64,000 nucleotides of DNA. Origin: Gyromitra esculenta. Its lineage: Eukaryota; Ascomycota; Pezizomycetes; Pezizales; Discinaceae. The notes beneath the pieces are model-generated. The model did no database searches and was not told where the DNA came from. It worked only from the letters and a program-made list of their open reading frames with translations. Positions within the stretch are counted from its first letter, which is position 1; each line of letters opens with the position of its first letter. Location: NCBI GenBank assembly GCA_038503075.1, contig JBCAML010000002.1:1364001-1428000 (forward strand), written 5' to 3'. The position numbers were made by a program, and so were the translations under genes. Below, in pieces: positions 1 to 10,440 of this stretch.

Positions 1-2
1 CC

Positions 3-1472
3 TCGTCACCATTCAATAGCGATGGTCCTTCGGGATCACGAAAAAAAGGGAAGAAGGCAAAAGCTCCCCTCTCAAAATTCCCTCAAGCAGCCCGGAGAGC
101 GAATGATGGGGTCGAAGGACAGTTTGGAAATCCCAATGGGGTCTACAGAAAGCCAGACTTGGAAGATGAATACATCCCAGGCGGATCTAGCAAGAGCAGT
201 CGCGCACCGACGCCGAAACCTCCGGCTAGTATCGCTCTAGAAAAACCACTTGATAAGATACCAGCTGTGAGGCAATTGCCAGCTTTCGATGACCCATCTC
301 CACAATCTACATTTGCTCAACAAGCTTCCACGGCAGCCTCATCAAGTTCAAAGGCAACAGGAACACTCACCTCTGACCTCATCAACATAAAGACGAAAAG
401 GGCAAAACCCCAACAGCAAAAGGTCGTGGTCACCGGTGGTACCTCAATGCGTGGGGCAAGCAAAGATCTCGATGACCTCGAGTCTGCTCTCCGCACCCTC
501 GAAATGTCAACCAACCCAACTCTAAAACCTGAGCGCCGTAAGTGCTCCTGCATGGGTTTAAAACATGAAGTCCTCGCCGCAGCCCCGAACTGCCTCTCCT
601 GCGGTAAAATAGTTTGCATCAAAGAGGGTCTCGGCCCCTGTAGTTTTTGCAATACTCCCTTGATTTCCGCAGACGATATCCAATCCATGGTTCGCACATT
701 GCGCGATGAGAGAGGGAAGGAAAAGATGGCAGTCAATGCGGCGCAGAATAGACGTCCTGAGGTCGCAAGAACACCGAAACCGTTTTCAACACCAACGCCA
801 TCACCGGGAAGCGGTGATGAGTCAGAGGGGTTAGCAAAAGCCATGGCGCACCGAGACCGGTTGTTAGGATTTCAGGCAAATAATGCGCAGAGAACGAAGA
901 TTATCGATCAGGCGGCGGACTTCGATACACCAACATCGGCGGGGCTGAATTCGTGGGCAACACCGCAGGAACGCGCATTACAGTTAAAGAAACAGCAGAA
1001 AGTAATGCGGACGGTGGAGTGGAATGCAAAGGAAGATTATGAGAAAAGGCGAGTTGTTGTTGCGATCGATCTGAAGGGAAGGAAGATAGTTAAAGAGATG
1101 AGAGATATTGCGCCGCCGGAAGACAGCAGTGACGAAGACGATACGATGGGAATGAATATGGAGTATAATATTGGCCTGGAAAGGGGCGGTCAGGCAGCAT
1201 TTGAAGATAAAGGCAAAGGCACGGAGAATAGTGGGATATATGCGAGAAACCCGCTATTGAGAGGCATGATCAGGCCTGTTTATGACAAAAATCAGGGGAA
1301 AGGGAAGGGGAGAGAGAGAGAAGAGAATTTGAGTGGTGGTGGTGCGGCGAATAGCTGGAGGAGGGTACAAGACGAATTCAAAGATAATGAAGAAATTATT
1401 CTAGATGGGGGGGTGTATGGAGTAGAAAGAACCGAGAGAGGGACTGCGGGAGAGGAGCCAGCTTGTGGGTAG
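3..1472 (+). CDS. RQT4: Rqt4/TRIP4 (ASC-1)-like zinc-finger protein, 5' truncated by window edge
   Basis: The frame is open from base 3 to the TAG at 1470-1472, with no ATG I would accept as the start, so the N-terminus lies outside the window. A C2HC5-type zinc finger is encoded at about 545-655: CSC, then CLSCGKIVC, then GPCSFC, the spacing typical of TRIP4/ASC-1. Downstream is the conserved block HRDRLLGFQANNAQRT...DQAADFDTP, followed by WATPQERALQLKKQQKVMR and VVVAIDLKGRK, also characteristic of the family. In yeast the homologue Rqt4 works with Slh1 and Cue3 in the ribosome-quality-control trigger complex, and human TRIP4 is in the ASC-1 complex. That role is transferred from the family, not seen here. 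The C-terminal 100 residues are low-complexity and glycine/glutamate-rich. No intron is evident in the visible part. Confidence 0.88.
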   Translation, partial: SSPFNSDGPSGSRKKGKKAKAPLSKFPQAARRANDGVEGQFGNPNGVYRKPDLEDEYIPGGSSKSSRAPTPKPPASIALEKPLDKIPAVRQLPAFDDPSPQSTFAQQASTAASSSSKATGTLTSDLINIKTKRAKPQQQKVVVTGGTSMRGASKDLDDLESALRTLEMSTNPTLKPERRKCSCMGLKHEVLAAAPNCLSCGKIVCIKEGLGPCSFCNTPLISADDIQSMVRTLRDERGKEKMAVNAAQNRRPEVARTPKPFSTPTPSPGSGDESEGLAKAMAHRDRLLGFQANNAQRTKIIDQAADFDTPTSAGLNSWATPQERALQLKKQQKVMRTVEWNAKEDYEKRRVVVAIDLKGRKIVKEMRDIAPPEDSSDEDDTMGMNMEYNIGLERGGQAAFEDKGKGTENSGIYARNPLLRGMIRPVYDKNQGKGKGREREENLSGGGAANSWRRVQDEFKDNEEIILDGGVYGVERTERGTAGEEPACG

Positions 1473-2658
1473 ATGGACATTGTGTCATGTCGACGATTTT
1501 ATCTTTCCACTCGATTTTGATAGATAGGGTGCTCTGACTGAAGGAACGACTGATGTGACTTAGCTGTACGGCATACCTCATTTTTTCGTGTCTCGAATTT
1601 GGGGTCAAACAGTATTTTTTTGGGCTTTGCCCTGAACGAATGCCCTGAACGAAGTGAAGGGATACGGAATGTAAAAAGTTTAGCGAATTTTTGATTGGCT
1701 GCTTCGTGAATGGCGTGCGACGCCTTCGTTTGTAAATATCTGGTACTGGCGGAGTCGCCTCGAGTTTATAGACGTACAGTAATTACTCTTATTTTCATTG
1801 GGTAATTGTTGATTCAAGTCATTAAGTATCACTCGCATTTCTCTACGAGTAAAGACGATATGTATCCGGACTATTGGAGATATAGGAACCGCGGGAGCAC
1901 CCAGGAGAGAAAAAAAACATCAGCCCATACCAAAAATTTACTTCACTTCACTCCATACTCCTTACAGCAGTATTCAGTTACATTATCAGAAGCTCTTGCC
2001 ATCGTCAAGTTCCTACGCTAAAAGCCGCTAAGTGGAAGAGAGATTATTCTTGTCCATAAAGCCAGAAATCAGGTCATCCGATATCTTCTGACGCCCGGTG
2101 CTTGATTTTGGGCTAGTGGCTATGCGTTTCTGGTAGGCCTAGAATCAGACATCGCACTTATCCTATATTCCATTTTATTAGGAACCATCAGCGTGTTGCT
2201 ATTCTTAGGAGGAACCCGAGCGTAAGACGGTGCCTCTAGCTTACCATGGGAGGATTCTCTAAATAACAGCTGAACATAGAGGAAGAGCACCTTTAACTCA
2301 TCGACTTAGGATGCGTCTAAAAACAACGTGAAGATGGAGTAATAAAATGCCTCACAGCACCCAAACAAGCGTACACACACCCAGCTTCATGTGCGCTTCC
2401 CCAGTCCAGCTCATGTTCACTTCCCTAGCCAGAAAGCTCTATTTATGGTTACCTGCATCTAGTTAAAGTTTTTGAAAACGTATAAGATAGTAGTGGAATA
2501 AATGACTATTTCGATACAGATCTAACTGCTTAAATCCCCCAACTAAATACTTTCTGCTCTTCATACAATAATCCTGTTGCCACAAAGAAATATGCCTGTC
2601 GGGCTAATAGAAAGTAAATCCTCCATCGGCTAAACATCCATCCGCTTTACTCTGTATG
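1473..2658. other. Intergenic, possibly including the distal part of a copia LTR
   Basis: I see no convincing gene here. Bases next to 2658 must be copia LTR sequence: the solo LTR at 2659-3109 has TSD GTATG, and its right flank is the start of a minus-strand copia LTR. How far left that LTR runs cannot be fixed, because its end and its TSD are not identifiable. Short direct repeats (ccctgaacga) occur near 1630. Confidence 0.4.
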
Positions 2659-3109
2659 TTTCATGGATGGTTGTTTTGTTGGTTAGTTAGGTACATGGGT
2701 ACATGGTCACTTTGCTTCGTTGTTATTCTTTATGTTTCTTCGGGTCTTCGGTTATGGTGAGTCATACATTTGTCATTGAAAGGATGGATTGTGGGTGTAT
2801 AAGTGAAGGGTTTTCCCCTCTTTGTACTTTTTCTCTTTCTTTTCTTTAAGCAATGTCTTCTATTGCCACTCTACTTGTACCTTACAATACAAGCCAGGAT
2901 TCCTACTTAATCCTTCATCGCCTCTGTGACACCTCTCTTTCTATCACGCCACTACAACAACGTAGTTTCGCTGTCGGAGTCATCATAACTCCCTTTTGTC
3001 GCAGAGCCTGTGGAATCATTGCCTAAACTCCTGTCGCTAGCTTTCGTTTAAGTAGCACTGCTCACCTTTGGGGATACCAAAGGGCTTGACCAAATCTCGC
3101 TTCTTGAAA
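2659..3109 (+). repeat. Solo LTR, family A (divergent copy), TSD GTATG
   Basis: This 451-bp unit starts TTTCATGGATGG and ends CTTGAAA, flanked by GTATG at 2654-2658 and 3110-3114. It has the family layout: TATA-like gtgtataagtgaaggg, a pyrimidine tract, taagcaatgt (the self-priming motif with one change), then AGTAGCACTGCT and the RGATA hairpin (CTTTGG/CCAAAG stem). It is older or longer than the other copies. It is inserted in a minus-strand copia LTR. Confidence 0.85.
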
Positions 3110-3709
3110 GTATGCCAAGCCTTAATAGTAACTTAGGTGAGAGCACCTTATTCCAACACCCCTTCTTGCTCAAGGCATAATAGTAATAATAAAAACCCTT
3201 GGTGCTTAATCCTTTCCAATCCTTTAGTAAAGAGATCTCCCAAATATTCTGCCGTTGGTACATATACTAATTCAAATGCATCATTCTCAAACTGTTCCCT
3301 AACATAATGAAAATGTACATCTATATGTTTAGATCGATTATGAAAAACAGAATTTTTAACCAAGGAAAGAGCTTCAGTATTGTCTCCTTTTAATACATAC
3401 TCCCTTTTTTTCCACAGTTCCAATTCCTCCATTCCTCTTTTTAGCCATACCAGTTGTCTTGATGCTTCCGATATTGCCATATATTTAGCTTCGGTTGAGG
3501 AGATTGCGATGGATTTTTGTTTCTTGGATCTCCTGGTAATAAGACAGCCGTTTAGCAGAAAACAGTTACCGGAGGTTGATCTTCTGGACCCAACGTCGGC
3601 TGCATGAGAAGTGTCGGCGTATCCTTCCAGGTATAATGACTTTCTTAAATTCCTAGCGTATGTGAAATCTAGTTTTGTAGTTCCTTTTAAGTATCTCAAG
3701 ACTCTTTTA
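3110..3709 (-). pseudogene. Ty1/copia retrotransposon fragment: RT end, RNase H and start of 3' LTR
   Basis: Minus-strand coding ends at the TAA at 3148-3150. From the upstream end it shows VLRYLKGT (end of the copia reverse transcriptase), GYADTSHAAD, RRSTSGNCFLLNG, then SSTEAKYMAISEA, TEALSLVKN and KHIDVHFHYVRE (copia RNase H), then LGDLFTKGL. The 3' LTR begins with TGTTGGAATAAGG (3158 leftwards), a typical copia LTR start; the pol stop codon lies inside it. The LTR is split by the solo LTR at 2659-3109. The upstream side is cut at 3709, where a family-A LTR fragment begins, so gag, protease, integrase and most of the RT are missing. It is not functional. Confidence 0.88.
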
Positions 3710-3855
3710 TCTCAAGGGACGAGATTCTCGTCAAGCTCTAAGGTATCTTCCGAGATAAGCAGTGCTACTTGAACAAGAAACTAGCGACGAGAGGGTATAC
3801 AAATGTTCCACAGGCTCTATGAGTTGTTCGAGTTATGATGACTTGAAAACAGCGA
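3710..3855 (-). repeat. Family A LTR fragment (3' part, minus strand)
   Basis: The sequence starts TCTCAAGG at the copia junction and shows the reverse of the U5 fold and AGCAGTGCTACTT. It stops abruptly at acagcga, where the family-B LTR begins. It may be one half of an LTR whose other part is at 26951-27189, but the break points differ by about 30 bp, so a deletion would be needed. Confidence 0.75.
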
Positions 3856-4271
3856 TTTCACGGATGAAACTGGGTAATGGGTTAAGGTGAAGTTGTTGGT
3901 AGTAACGAGGGGTCGTTGGGATATAATGGCTTTGTTGTTCGGTTGTTTGTCGGTTAATGTTAGGTTGTTGTTTGTGTCACGGGAAAGCGGGGTATTTAAG
4001 TGAAGGATTTCGGTTGTTGTTGTTTTTCTTCTTCTTTCTTTCCTTAAGCAACGTTCTCGTTTACTTCTACCTGTATTACTTTAATACTATCTCGGTTCTA
4101 CCTCAGAACCCTCGCTGTTGCTGTGAACATCGTCGATACTTCGCCTTGAAGTATACTCATCGTAGAACTTGTAGACACTCGGCACTCCTCGAACGTGTTA
4201 GTCTCTCACTTAAGTAGCACTGCTTACCTTCAGGGATACTGAAGGGCTTAACAAGAGACTGAACCGTGAGA
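3856..4271 (+). repeat. 5' LTR of a plus-strand family B chromovirus
   Basis: 416 bp, TTTCACGGATG...CCGTGAGA. Visible parts: tatttaa box at 3993-3999, pyrimidine tract, AAGCAACGT at 4046-4054, and U5 fold with CTTCAG/CTGAAG stem near 4223-4244. It is followed immediately by the primer-binding segment and the leader of the gag gene at 4881. The element is truncated at 6445 and has no matching 3' LTR in the window. Confidence 0.85.
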
Positions 4272-4273
4272 TT

Positions 4274-4282
4274 ACGTTGCTT
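4274..4282 (+). promoter_or_regulatory. Self-priming primer-binding segment (ACGTTGCTT)
   Basis: Two bases after the 5' LTR end lies ACGTTGCTT, the exact reverse complement of AAGCAACGT at 4046-4054 in the same LTR. No TGG-beginning tRNA-type primer site is visible here. The arrangement resembles Tf1/sushi self-primed chromoviruses; that function is inferred. Confidence 0.65.
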
Positions 4283-4298
4283 CCTCTATCTACACCTT

Positions 4299-4706
4299 TC
4301 TCAAGGAGCGGGATTCTTGTCAAGCTCTCGAGTATCCCTCGAGATGAGCAGTGCTACTTGAATAAGAACCCAACGACGAGAATATGTGCGAAGATTCTAC
4401 AGGCTCTACGGATGAGTCAAGTTATGGTGACTTGAGAACAGCGACAGCGAAAGGTTACGAGGTGTAACCGAGGTTTGTATTGTGAAATACAAGAGTGGAC
4501 AATAGAAGACGTTGCTTAAGGAAAGAAGAAGAAAAAGCGCAACAAGAGGGGAATTCCCTTCGCTTATATACCGCATTCCAGCTCTTTCGATGACAAAGAC
4601 CTGACTCATGATAACAGAAACCCAAAGAAACAAAAGGAACACCAGTAAAACACAACAACCACTAACCCATGCGCCTAACCAACCAACGAAACATCCATCC
4701 ATGAAA
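4299..4706 (-). repeat. Solo LTR, family A, TSD ACCTT
   Basis: 408 bp, TCTCAAGG...CCATGAAA on the plus strand, flanked by ACCTT at 4294-4298 and 4707-4711. It splits the leader between the B 5' LTR and gag. Its U5 fold has a perfectly palindromic CTCGAG/CTCGAG inner stem. Confidence 0.92.
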
Positions 4707-4880
4707 ACCTTCTACTCCGAAGTGCTCTCCCCTTATGAGAATCATCACTTGGATTCACCAATCCATTTTAAACATCTTCCCCTGTTTGACGCTGAGAAAG
4801 CCCCTCACCGAAGTTACCCTTGAGTGGCTTGATCAGGAATACCTACAAAAAAATACCTCACCCCGTCCACCTACCTCATC

Positions 4881-6203
4881 ATGAGCTCATCCACTCCTGT
4901 AGTTCCCTCCATGGAAGGAATCGCCGTTATTTCGCCCCGCTTCCCCACACGAGAAGCGTTTGCCCAAGGCATCAGGGAAGACCCCTCAGAGCAATACAAC
5001 CAGTTCCGAGACCTCTACCAAGCTCTTGAAGACCAGATCGACGTCCTCCAAGAGAACGAACGAGAAAATGAGGTAAAACTCAACACTGCCCGGATCCAAA
5101 CCGACAATGCCCTCCGTCATGCCACGGAACAAGAACAACAGGTCAATGAAGCTGCCAGCCTAATTGCCCGACTACGACAAGAACGGAATGAGGCTCGATC
5201 CGCCACCCAAGCACCCCCTGCTCCACCCAACCTCACAGCTACCCCACCCCCGCCGTCAAACGCTCACCGTTCAGAACGCATGCCGGACCCAGAGAAGTTC
5301 GACGGATCCCGAGCAAAACTCCCCGGATTCATACTCCAACTACGTTCCAAGTTAACTGTCAATCGAGATTGTTTTGCCAATGAGACCACAATGATACTTT
5401 ATACTATCAATCGGCTAGAAGGAGCAGCTCTAGAACAGGTCCGCCACACGGTTCTCCCCTCAGGCCTTACCACTTGGAACAGTGCGGAACAGCTCATCAC
5501 CGCCTTGGAAACTGCCTTTGGAGACCCAGACCCAACCGGCACCGCTCGACGAGAACTCCACCAACTCCGCCAAGGAAAGCGTGATTTCTCAGCCTACCTG
5601 GCCGATTTCCAAAGGATCATGGGTCAGTTAAACTTCGAAGAAAACTCAAAAATGGACGCCCTAGAACATGGCATGTCGGAGGAACTGAAAGAAGCAATGG
5701 TCTTCGCCCCCATCGCCCCTGCCACACTCCCAGAGATGATTCTCACCCTCACTCGACTGGATAATTGTATCCGAGCCCGCAAAGCAGAGAAACGAGGAAA
5801 CGCTCGCGATGGTATGGGCCAATTCAGCGCTCCAGCCGCCTTCACTCCTGCCTCCTCCTTCACCCCAGGAGGACTAGCCCCCATGGACCTATCTTTTGGT
5901 CGCACCAGCAACAACTCTCGCCCCCCTCAGGACCAACGATACACGATGGTTAATGGAAGAAGGAAGCTGTCGGAGGAAGAGAAACAATGGCACCGTTCCA
6001 CTGGAAAATGCATGTTTTGCGCAGCCCCTGACCACTCCTATGCCAACTGCCCCTCCGCTCCTAAGAAACCAACCATGAGGGGAGCCCTCACCGCACCACC
6101 CGCCGCCCGTACACCCCCCGCCTCCTCTCTTCCACCGCCACCACTTCCCCCTCAGTTTTTTGCGTTAGAATCAGCAGACTCTTCCAATGAGTCTTTAAAC
6201 TAG
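4881..6203 (+). CDS. gag: Gag polyprotein, family B chromovirus
   Basis: A 440-residue open frame starting ATG AGC TCA and ending at the TAG that abuts the TTTAAAC slip site. N-terminal residues about 45-115 are charged and predicted coiled-coil-like; a proline-rich linker follows. The retrotransposon gag core runs from about MPDPEKFDGSR to LEHGMSEELKEAM. A CCHC zinc knuckle, CMFCAAPDHSYANC, is near residue 385. Gag forms the virus-like particle and binds element RNA. This is the only intact family-B gag on the plus strand, but its pol is cut off about 240 bp downstream, so the element is dead on its own. An intact gag could still be translated if the LTR at 3856 is active, though a solo LTR now sits in the leader. 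Confidence 0.9.
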   Translation: MSSSTPVVPSMEGIAVISPRFPTREAFAQGIREDPSEQYNQFRDLYQALEDQIDVLQENERENEVKLNTARIQTDNALRHATEQEQQVNEAASLIARLRQERNEARSATQAPPAPPNLTATPPPPSNAHRSERMPDPEKFDGSRAKLPGFILQLRSKLTVNRDCFANETTMILYTINRLEGAALEQVRHTVLPSGLTTWNSAEQLITALETAFGDPDPTGTARRELHQLRQGKRDFSAYLADFQRIMGQLNFEENSKMDALEHGMSEELKEAMVFAPIAPATLPEMILTLTRLDNCIRARKAEKRGNARDGMGQFSAPAAFTPASSFTPGGLAPMDLSFGRTSNNSRPPQDQRYTMVNGRRKLSEEEKQWHRSTGKCMFCAAPDHSYANCPSAPKKPTMRGALTAPPAARTPPASSLPPPPLPPQFFALESADSSNESLN

Positions 6204-6238
6204 TCCAACCAAGGCTGAACAGTGACCCCGCCTTGGTT
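6194..6238 (+). promoter_or_regulatory. -1 ribosomal frameshift signal (gag-pol)
   Basis: TTTAAAC (6194-6200) is in the right register for a -1 slip (T TTA AAC) and is directly followed by the gag stop TAG. Six bases after the heptamer begins the stem AACCAAGGC (6207-6215) / GCCTTGGTT (6230-6238), nine perfect pairs. The pol frame is -1 relative to gag. Other copies keep the heptamer, and most change both stem sides together. Confidence 0.8.
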
Positions 6239-6445
6239 CCCATTTCTTTACCTTTGTTGGCATTTTCTATTTCGGGTTTTTCAGTATCAGATATGTGTGT
6301 GGAGGATCAGTTGGATGGGGAATATTTTGTTATATCATGTAGCATTTCCCATAACAATAAAATCATTAAAACCCACGCACTATTGGACACCGGAGCCTCA
6401 GGATTTGCTTTCATAGATAAAGAATTCACAAGTCACCACTCTCTA
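6204..6445 (+). pseudogene. Pol N-terminus (aspartic protease) remnant, family B
   Basis: The -1 frame encodes the linker SAFSISGFSVSDMCVED-like segment and the protease motif LLDTGASGFAFID. It stops within HHSLS, where the minus-strand LTR B is joined at 6446. The rest of this plus-strand pol is absent from the window. Confidence 0.85.
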
Positions 6446-6854
6446 TCTCACGGGTCGGTCTCTCGTTAAGCCCTTCAGTATCCCTGAAGGTAAGCAGTGC
6501 TACTTAAGCGAGATCCTAACTCGTTTGAAGGGTGCAAGGTTTCTACAAGTTCTACAATAAATATACTTCAAGGCGAAGTATTGACGATGTTTCACAGCGA
6601 CAGCGAAGGTTCGGAGGTAGAACCGATATAGTATTTGACGAATACAACATAAGTAAAACGAGAACTTTGCTTAAAGAGAGAAAAGAAGAAGAACAACAAG
6701 AGAACGAAATCCACCGTTTAAATACCCCGCTTTTCCTAGCAAATCCAATAACCGGTGACAACCGAAATACAATAACATTGTAACAAAAGACTCGAAACCC
6801 CTAACAGTCATCGCACCAAAACCTAACCCGGTCCCTAATCCTTAATCTGTGAAA
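6446..6854 (-). repeat. 3' LTR of a minus-strand family B element
   Basis: TCTCACGG...CTGTGAAA, 409 bp. On its right it continues directly into the pol C-terminus of a minus-strand element, whose stop codon lies inside the LTR (6842-6844). The left flank CTCTA should be the target duplication, but I find no matching CTCTA at the right end of any element. Confidence 0.85.
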
Positions 6855-9800
6855 GTAGCCCCCCGTCTTAAGCGTGAGCTCCTGCGAACCTTAGGACTGG
6901 TAGTAGTTAAAAAGGTATCAAGGGCAGCAGTGTCCTGAAGATCTTTGGCCGGTTCCCAGGTAGGGTGAGCATAGCCAGTCCACTCGACAAGGTATTGTTG
7001 TTGTCCGCGATGTATTCGTTGTTCAAGGATTTTCTCGATAAAATACTCTTCTTGTTCATTAACCACAATCGGAGATGGAGGGGGTATTACTTGTCCTGGG
7101 AGAGGGTCGTCGGCAGCAGGTTTAAGGAGTGAAACGTGGAAGACGGGGTGATACTTGACTGATGGTGGGAGGTCAATCTCGTATGCGAAGGGGGATACTA
7201 TCTTTTTTACCGGATAGGGTCCCATCCATTTCCAGTCGAGTTTCCGGGTGTTACGAACCGTCCGGATATTCTTCATGGATACGAATACTTGGTCGTCGAC
7301 TTGATAAGCAGGGGCGGGAGTTCGGTGCTTATTAGTGGAAGTTTCCTGGATATCTTGGGCTATCCGGATTTGTACTCTGAGGTGATCATACAAGTTTTTG
7401 CATTGTAGTTGCAAAGGTGGAGGAATCTAGACTTTGGGCAAGAGTTGTTGAAGGAACGATAGAGGTATCGAAACGAGGATGGTAACCGTAGTTTGCAAAA
7501 AAAGGCGAGACTTTGGTACTAGCTGATTCCTGGTTATTAGCAGAGAATTCTGCCATAGGTAACCATTTACTCCAGTCTCCTTGTTGATAGGATACATAGG
7601 AGCGCAGGTATTGTTCCATAACTGCATTCAATCGTTTCGTTTGTCCATCGGTCTCCGGATGAAACACGGTAGACATTCGGGCTTGGATTCCTAAGCGTTT
7701 GCAAAGTTCCTTCCAGAAGTGGGCTGTGAACTGTGTTCCCTGATCGGAGGTAATATGTGTTGGTAACCCATGGAGTTTCCAAACATGCTGAAGGTAGAGG
7801 TCTGCGACGTCTCGTGAGTTGACAGTGGTACTACACGGAATAAGATGTCGCATTTTTGATAGGCGATCTACTATCACCATAATAGCATCATGACTGTCGG
7901 ATTCTGGGAGGCCTGTGACAAAATCCATAGAAACTTCTTGCCATGGGCGATTGGGAATGGGTAGGGGACGGAGGACACCCTGCGTACGTCGCGACTTAGC
8001 CTTTTGGCAGACATGGCAATTGCGTACATAACGGCTAATTGTTTCTCTCATCTTTGGCCAGTAAAACCTTCTACTTATAAGTTCAAAGGTTTTATCCCGT
8101 CCTGGGTGTCCTGCTGCGGGGATATCATGGTGTCTTTTGATGAGTTCCAGGCGAAGGGGGTCGAGGTCTGGTACATAAAGATTTCCTCGGTAGGGGAGCT
8201 TTTCCTTTTCATTAGTACACTTGCTAAGGGTGATTTCCTTTGACTGTTGTTCCTTGTTCCTCAGCAAGAGTATTTTTTCGGGAAACTTGTCACGATATAT
8301 CCTTCTGTAAAAGAGTTTTTCAGTGAAATGTCCAGTTCAGCGGCTTCATTTGACAAAGAAGCCGACAACAAACTTAGCTTAGGATCAATATTTTCTTTCT
8401 TCAACACCACTTGGCTTTGGTGTGCCAGTCTTTCATCCCCTTTCTTGGGGAGATCTCCTGATCTCCTAGTAAGTGCATCCGGTTTTCCTCCTTGGCTTCC
8501 TGGTCGATACGTGATTACAAAGTCAAAACGGGATAGGTATTCAGCCCATCTTGCTTGGCGTCGATTGAGTTGCTTAGTACTCATGAAGTACTCAAGGTTC
8601 TTGTGGTCGCTAATCACGTCGATCGGGTGCTTTGATCCTTCCAGCTCGGGGCGCCATTCTTCGAAAACACGGATGATGGCCAGCAGTTCCTTATCATAAA
8701 TCTCGTAGTTGCATTCCGCAGGGGAATGTTTCTTGGAGAAGAAAGCCACTGGGTGCAGGACACCATTGTCGTTGTACTGGGACAGAACTCCCCCGGACAC
8801 AAAATCTGAAGCGTCTGTTTCCACGATGATCTTTTTGTCGGGGTCAAAGTGGATAAGGATAGGGGCAGTGGTAAAGGCATGCTTGAGGTTCCCGAACGCT
8901 ATATCAGCTTCGACAGACCATTCAAAAGGGAAGCCTTTCTTGGTGAGGGCAGTAAGAGGGGCAGCGAGTTTAGAGAATCCCAGGATGAATCGACGGTAAA
9001 AATTAGCAAAACCTAAGAAAGCTTGGACGTCTTTCACGTTTTTTGGCGTTCCCCATTCCCGTACGGCTTTGAGTTTCTCCTCGTCCATCATAATGCCATT
9101 AGGAGTAAGAATGAGACCGAGGTATTTAGTAGTCTGAGCCTCGAACTCGCATTTCTCCGGTTTTAGCAAAATGTCGTTATTCTTGAGGGTTTGGAGGACC
9201 TTGCGAACGTGGATCTGATGTTTGGCGAAGGTATCACTGTAGATGAGAATATCGTCCAGATTGGCGGTACAGAAGATATCCAGGTATTCAGTGAGACAGT
9301 CATTTACAAAGCGTTGAAATGTTCTGGGGGCGTTAGTTAAGCCAAATGGCATAACCTGGTACTCGTAAAGACCATACCGGGTGCGGAAGGCGGTTTTCCA
9401 TTCATCTCCCTCCGCAATGCGCACTTGGTGGTATCCGTCACGAAGGTCTAGTTTGGTATACCATTGGGCCTTCGCTAAACGATCCAGTGTTTCTTGGATG
9501 AGAGGTGATGTATAGCGGTCTTTGACAGTAATCGCATTGAGGCCACGATAATCCAAGCATAGTCGTAAGGACCCATCAGCCTTTTTGACAAAGAGCACAG
9601 GGGATCCTGCCGGGGAAGAACTAGCACGAATGAATCCTTTTTCAAGGTTATCCTCAATGTATTTTTTTAAAACCATGAGTTCCTCTCGAGACATTCCATA
9701 AAGGGGCCCGAAGGGGGCTTCTTTTCCTTCCTGTAGTTGTATCTGGTGGTCGTAAGATCGGCGAGGGGGAAGTCCTTGAGCCTTACTCTTGTCAAACATA

Positions 9801-10030
9801 TCCAGGAAATCGTGGTATTTCGCAGGGATTCTTGCTTTCCATTCCTTTTTAGTTGTTTTGTCGTCAATGATCTTGTTAATCTCATACAGCGACATGGCGT
9901 AGGCCTGGGAGGTACGTTTTCGGGTGAGGGTCCTGAAACTAGCAGCACCGATAAAAGATAGATTTAGTTTAGGGGGAGCTGCAATCGAGGGGACGGAAAC
10001 ACTATTAGAATGGGGGGCGCAGTGGGTGGT
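6842..10030 (-). pseudogene. Family B chromovirus pol: RT, RNase H, integrase, chromodomain (broken)
   Basis: Read from 10030 down: [11 protein letters not shown] and [11 protein letters not shown] precede the RT, whose active site is YLDD changed here to NLDD (near 9257-9270). RNase H shows [26 protein letters not shown] and [11 protein letters not shown]. The integrase shows HHCC (RHHDIPAAGHPG...CHVCQKAK), [17 protein letters not shown] and FHPETDGQT. The C-terminal chromodomain shows QYLVEWTGYAHPTWEPA. Two frameshifts, near 8265 and near 7400, break the frame. The 5' end (N-terminal pol, protease, gag) is replaced by an LTR A at 10031. The chromodomain places this in the chromovirus branch of Ty3/gypsy. 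It is inactive. Confidence 0.9.
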
Positions 10031-10440
10031 TCTCAAGGGGCGAGGTTTATCTTCAAGCTCTCAGGTATCTCCCGAGATGAGCAGTGCTACTTGAAGGAAA
10101 AACTATGCGACGAGAGTATTCACGAGACTCCACAGGCTCTACGAAGTGTTCAAGTATGGAGGACTTGAGGATGGCGACAGCGTAAGGTTATGAGGTATAA
10201 CCGAGGGTTGTATTGTAAAATACATGAGTGTGCAATAGAAGACGTTGCTTAAAGAAAGAAGAAGAAAAAGTACAACAAGAGGGGGAATCCCTTCGCTTAT
10301 ATACCACATTCTAACTCTTTCGATGACAAAAACTTGACTCACTGCAACGAAAACCTAAAGAAACACAAAGAACAACAACGTAACACAACGCCCTTGTAAC
10401 CCTGTACCTGACGAACCAACAAAAACAGTTATCCATGAAA
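10031..10440 (-). repeat. Family A LTR at a recombination junction, no TSD
   Basis: 410 bp with intact LTR ends, but flanked by GTGGT (10026-10030) and TCTTT (10441-10445), which do not match. The left flank is pol upstream of the RT; the right flank is the integrase zinc-binding region. The two sides therefore come from different insertions. Confidence 0.85.

Noticed and set aside
317..844. Minus-strand 175-codon frame opposite the RQT4-like gene
   Set aside because: It is a shadow of the conserved zinc-finger gene on the plus strand.
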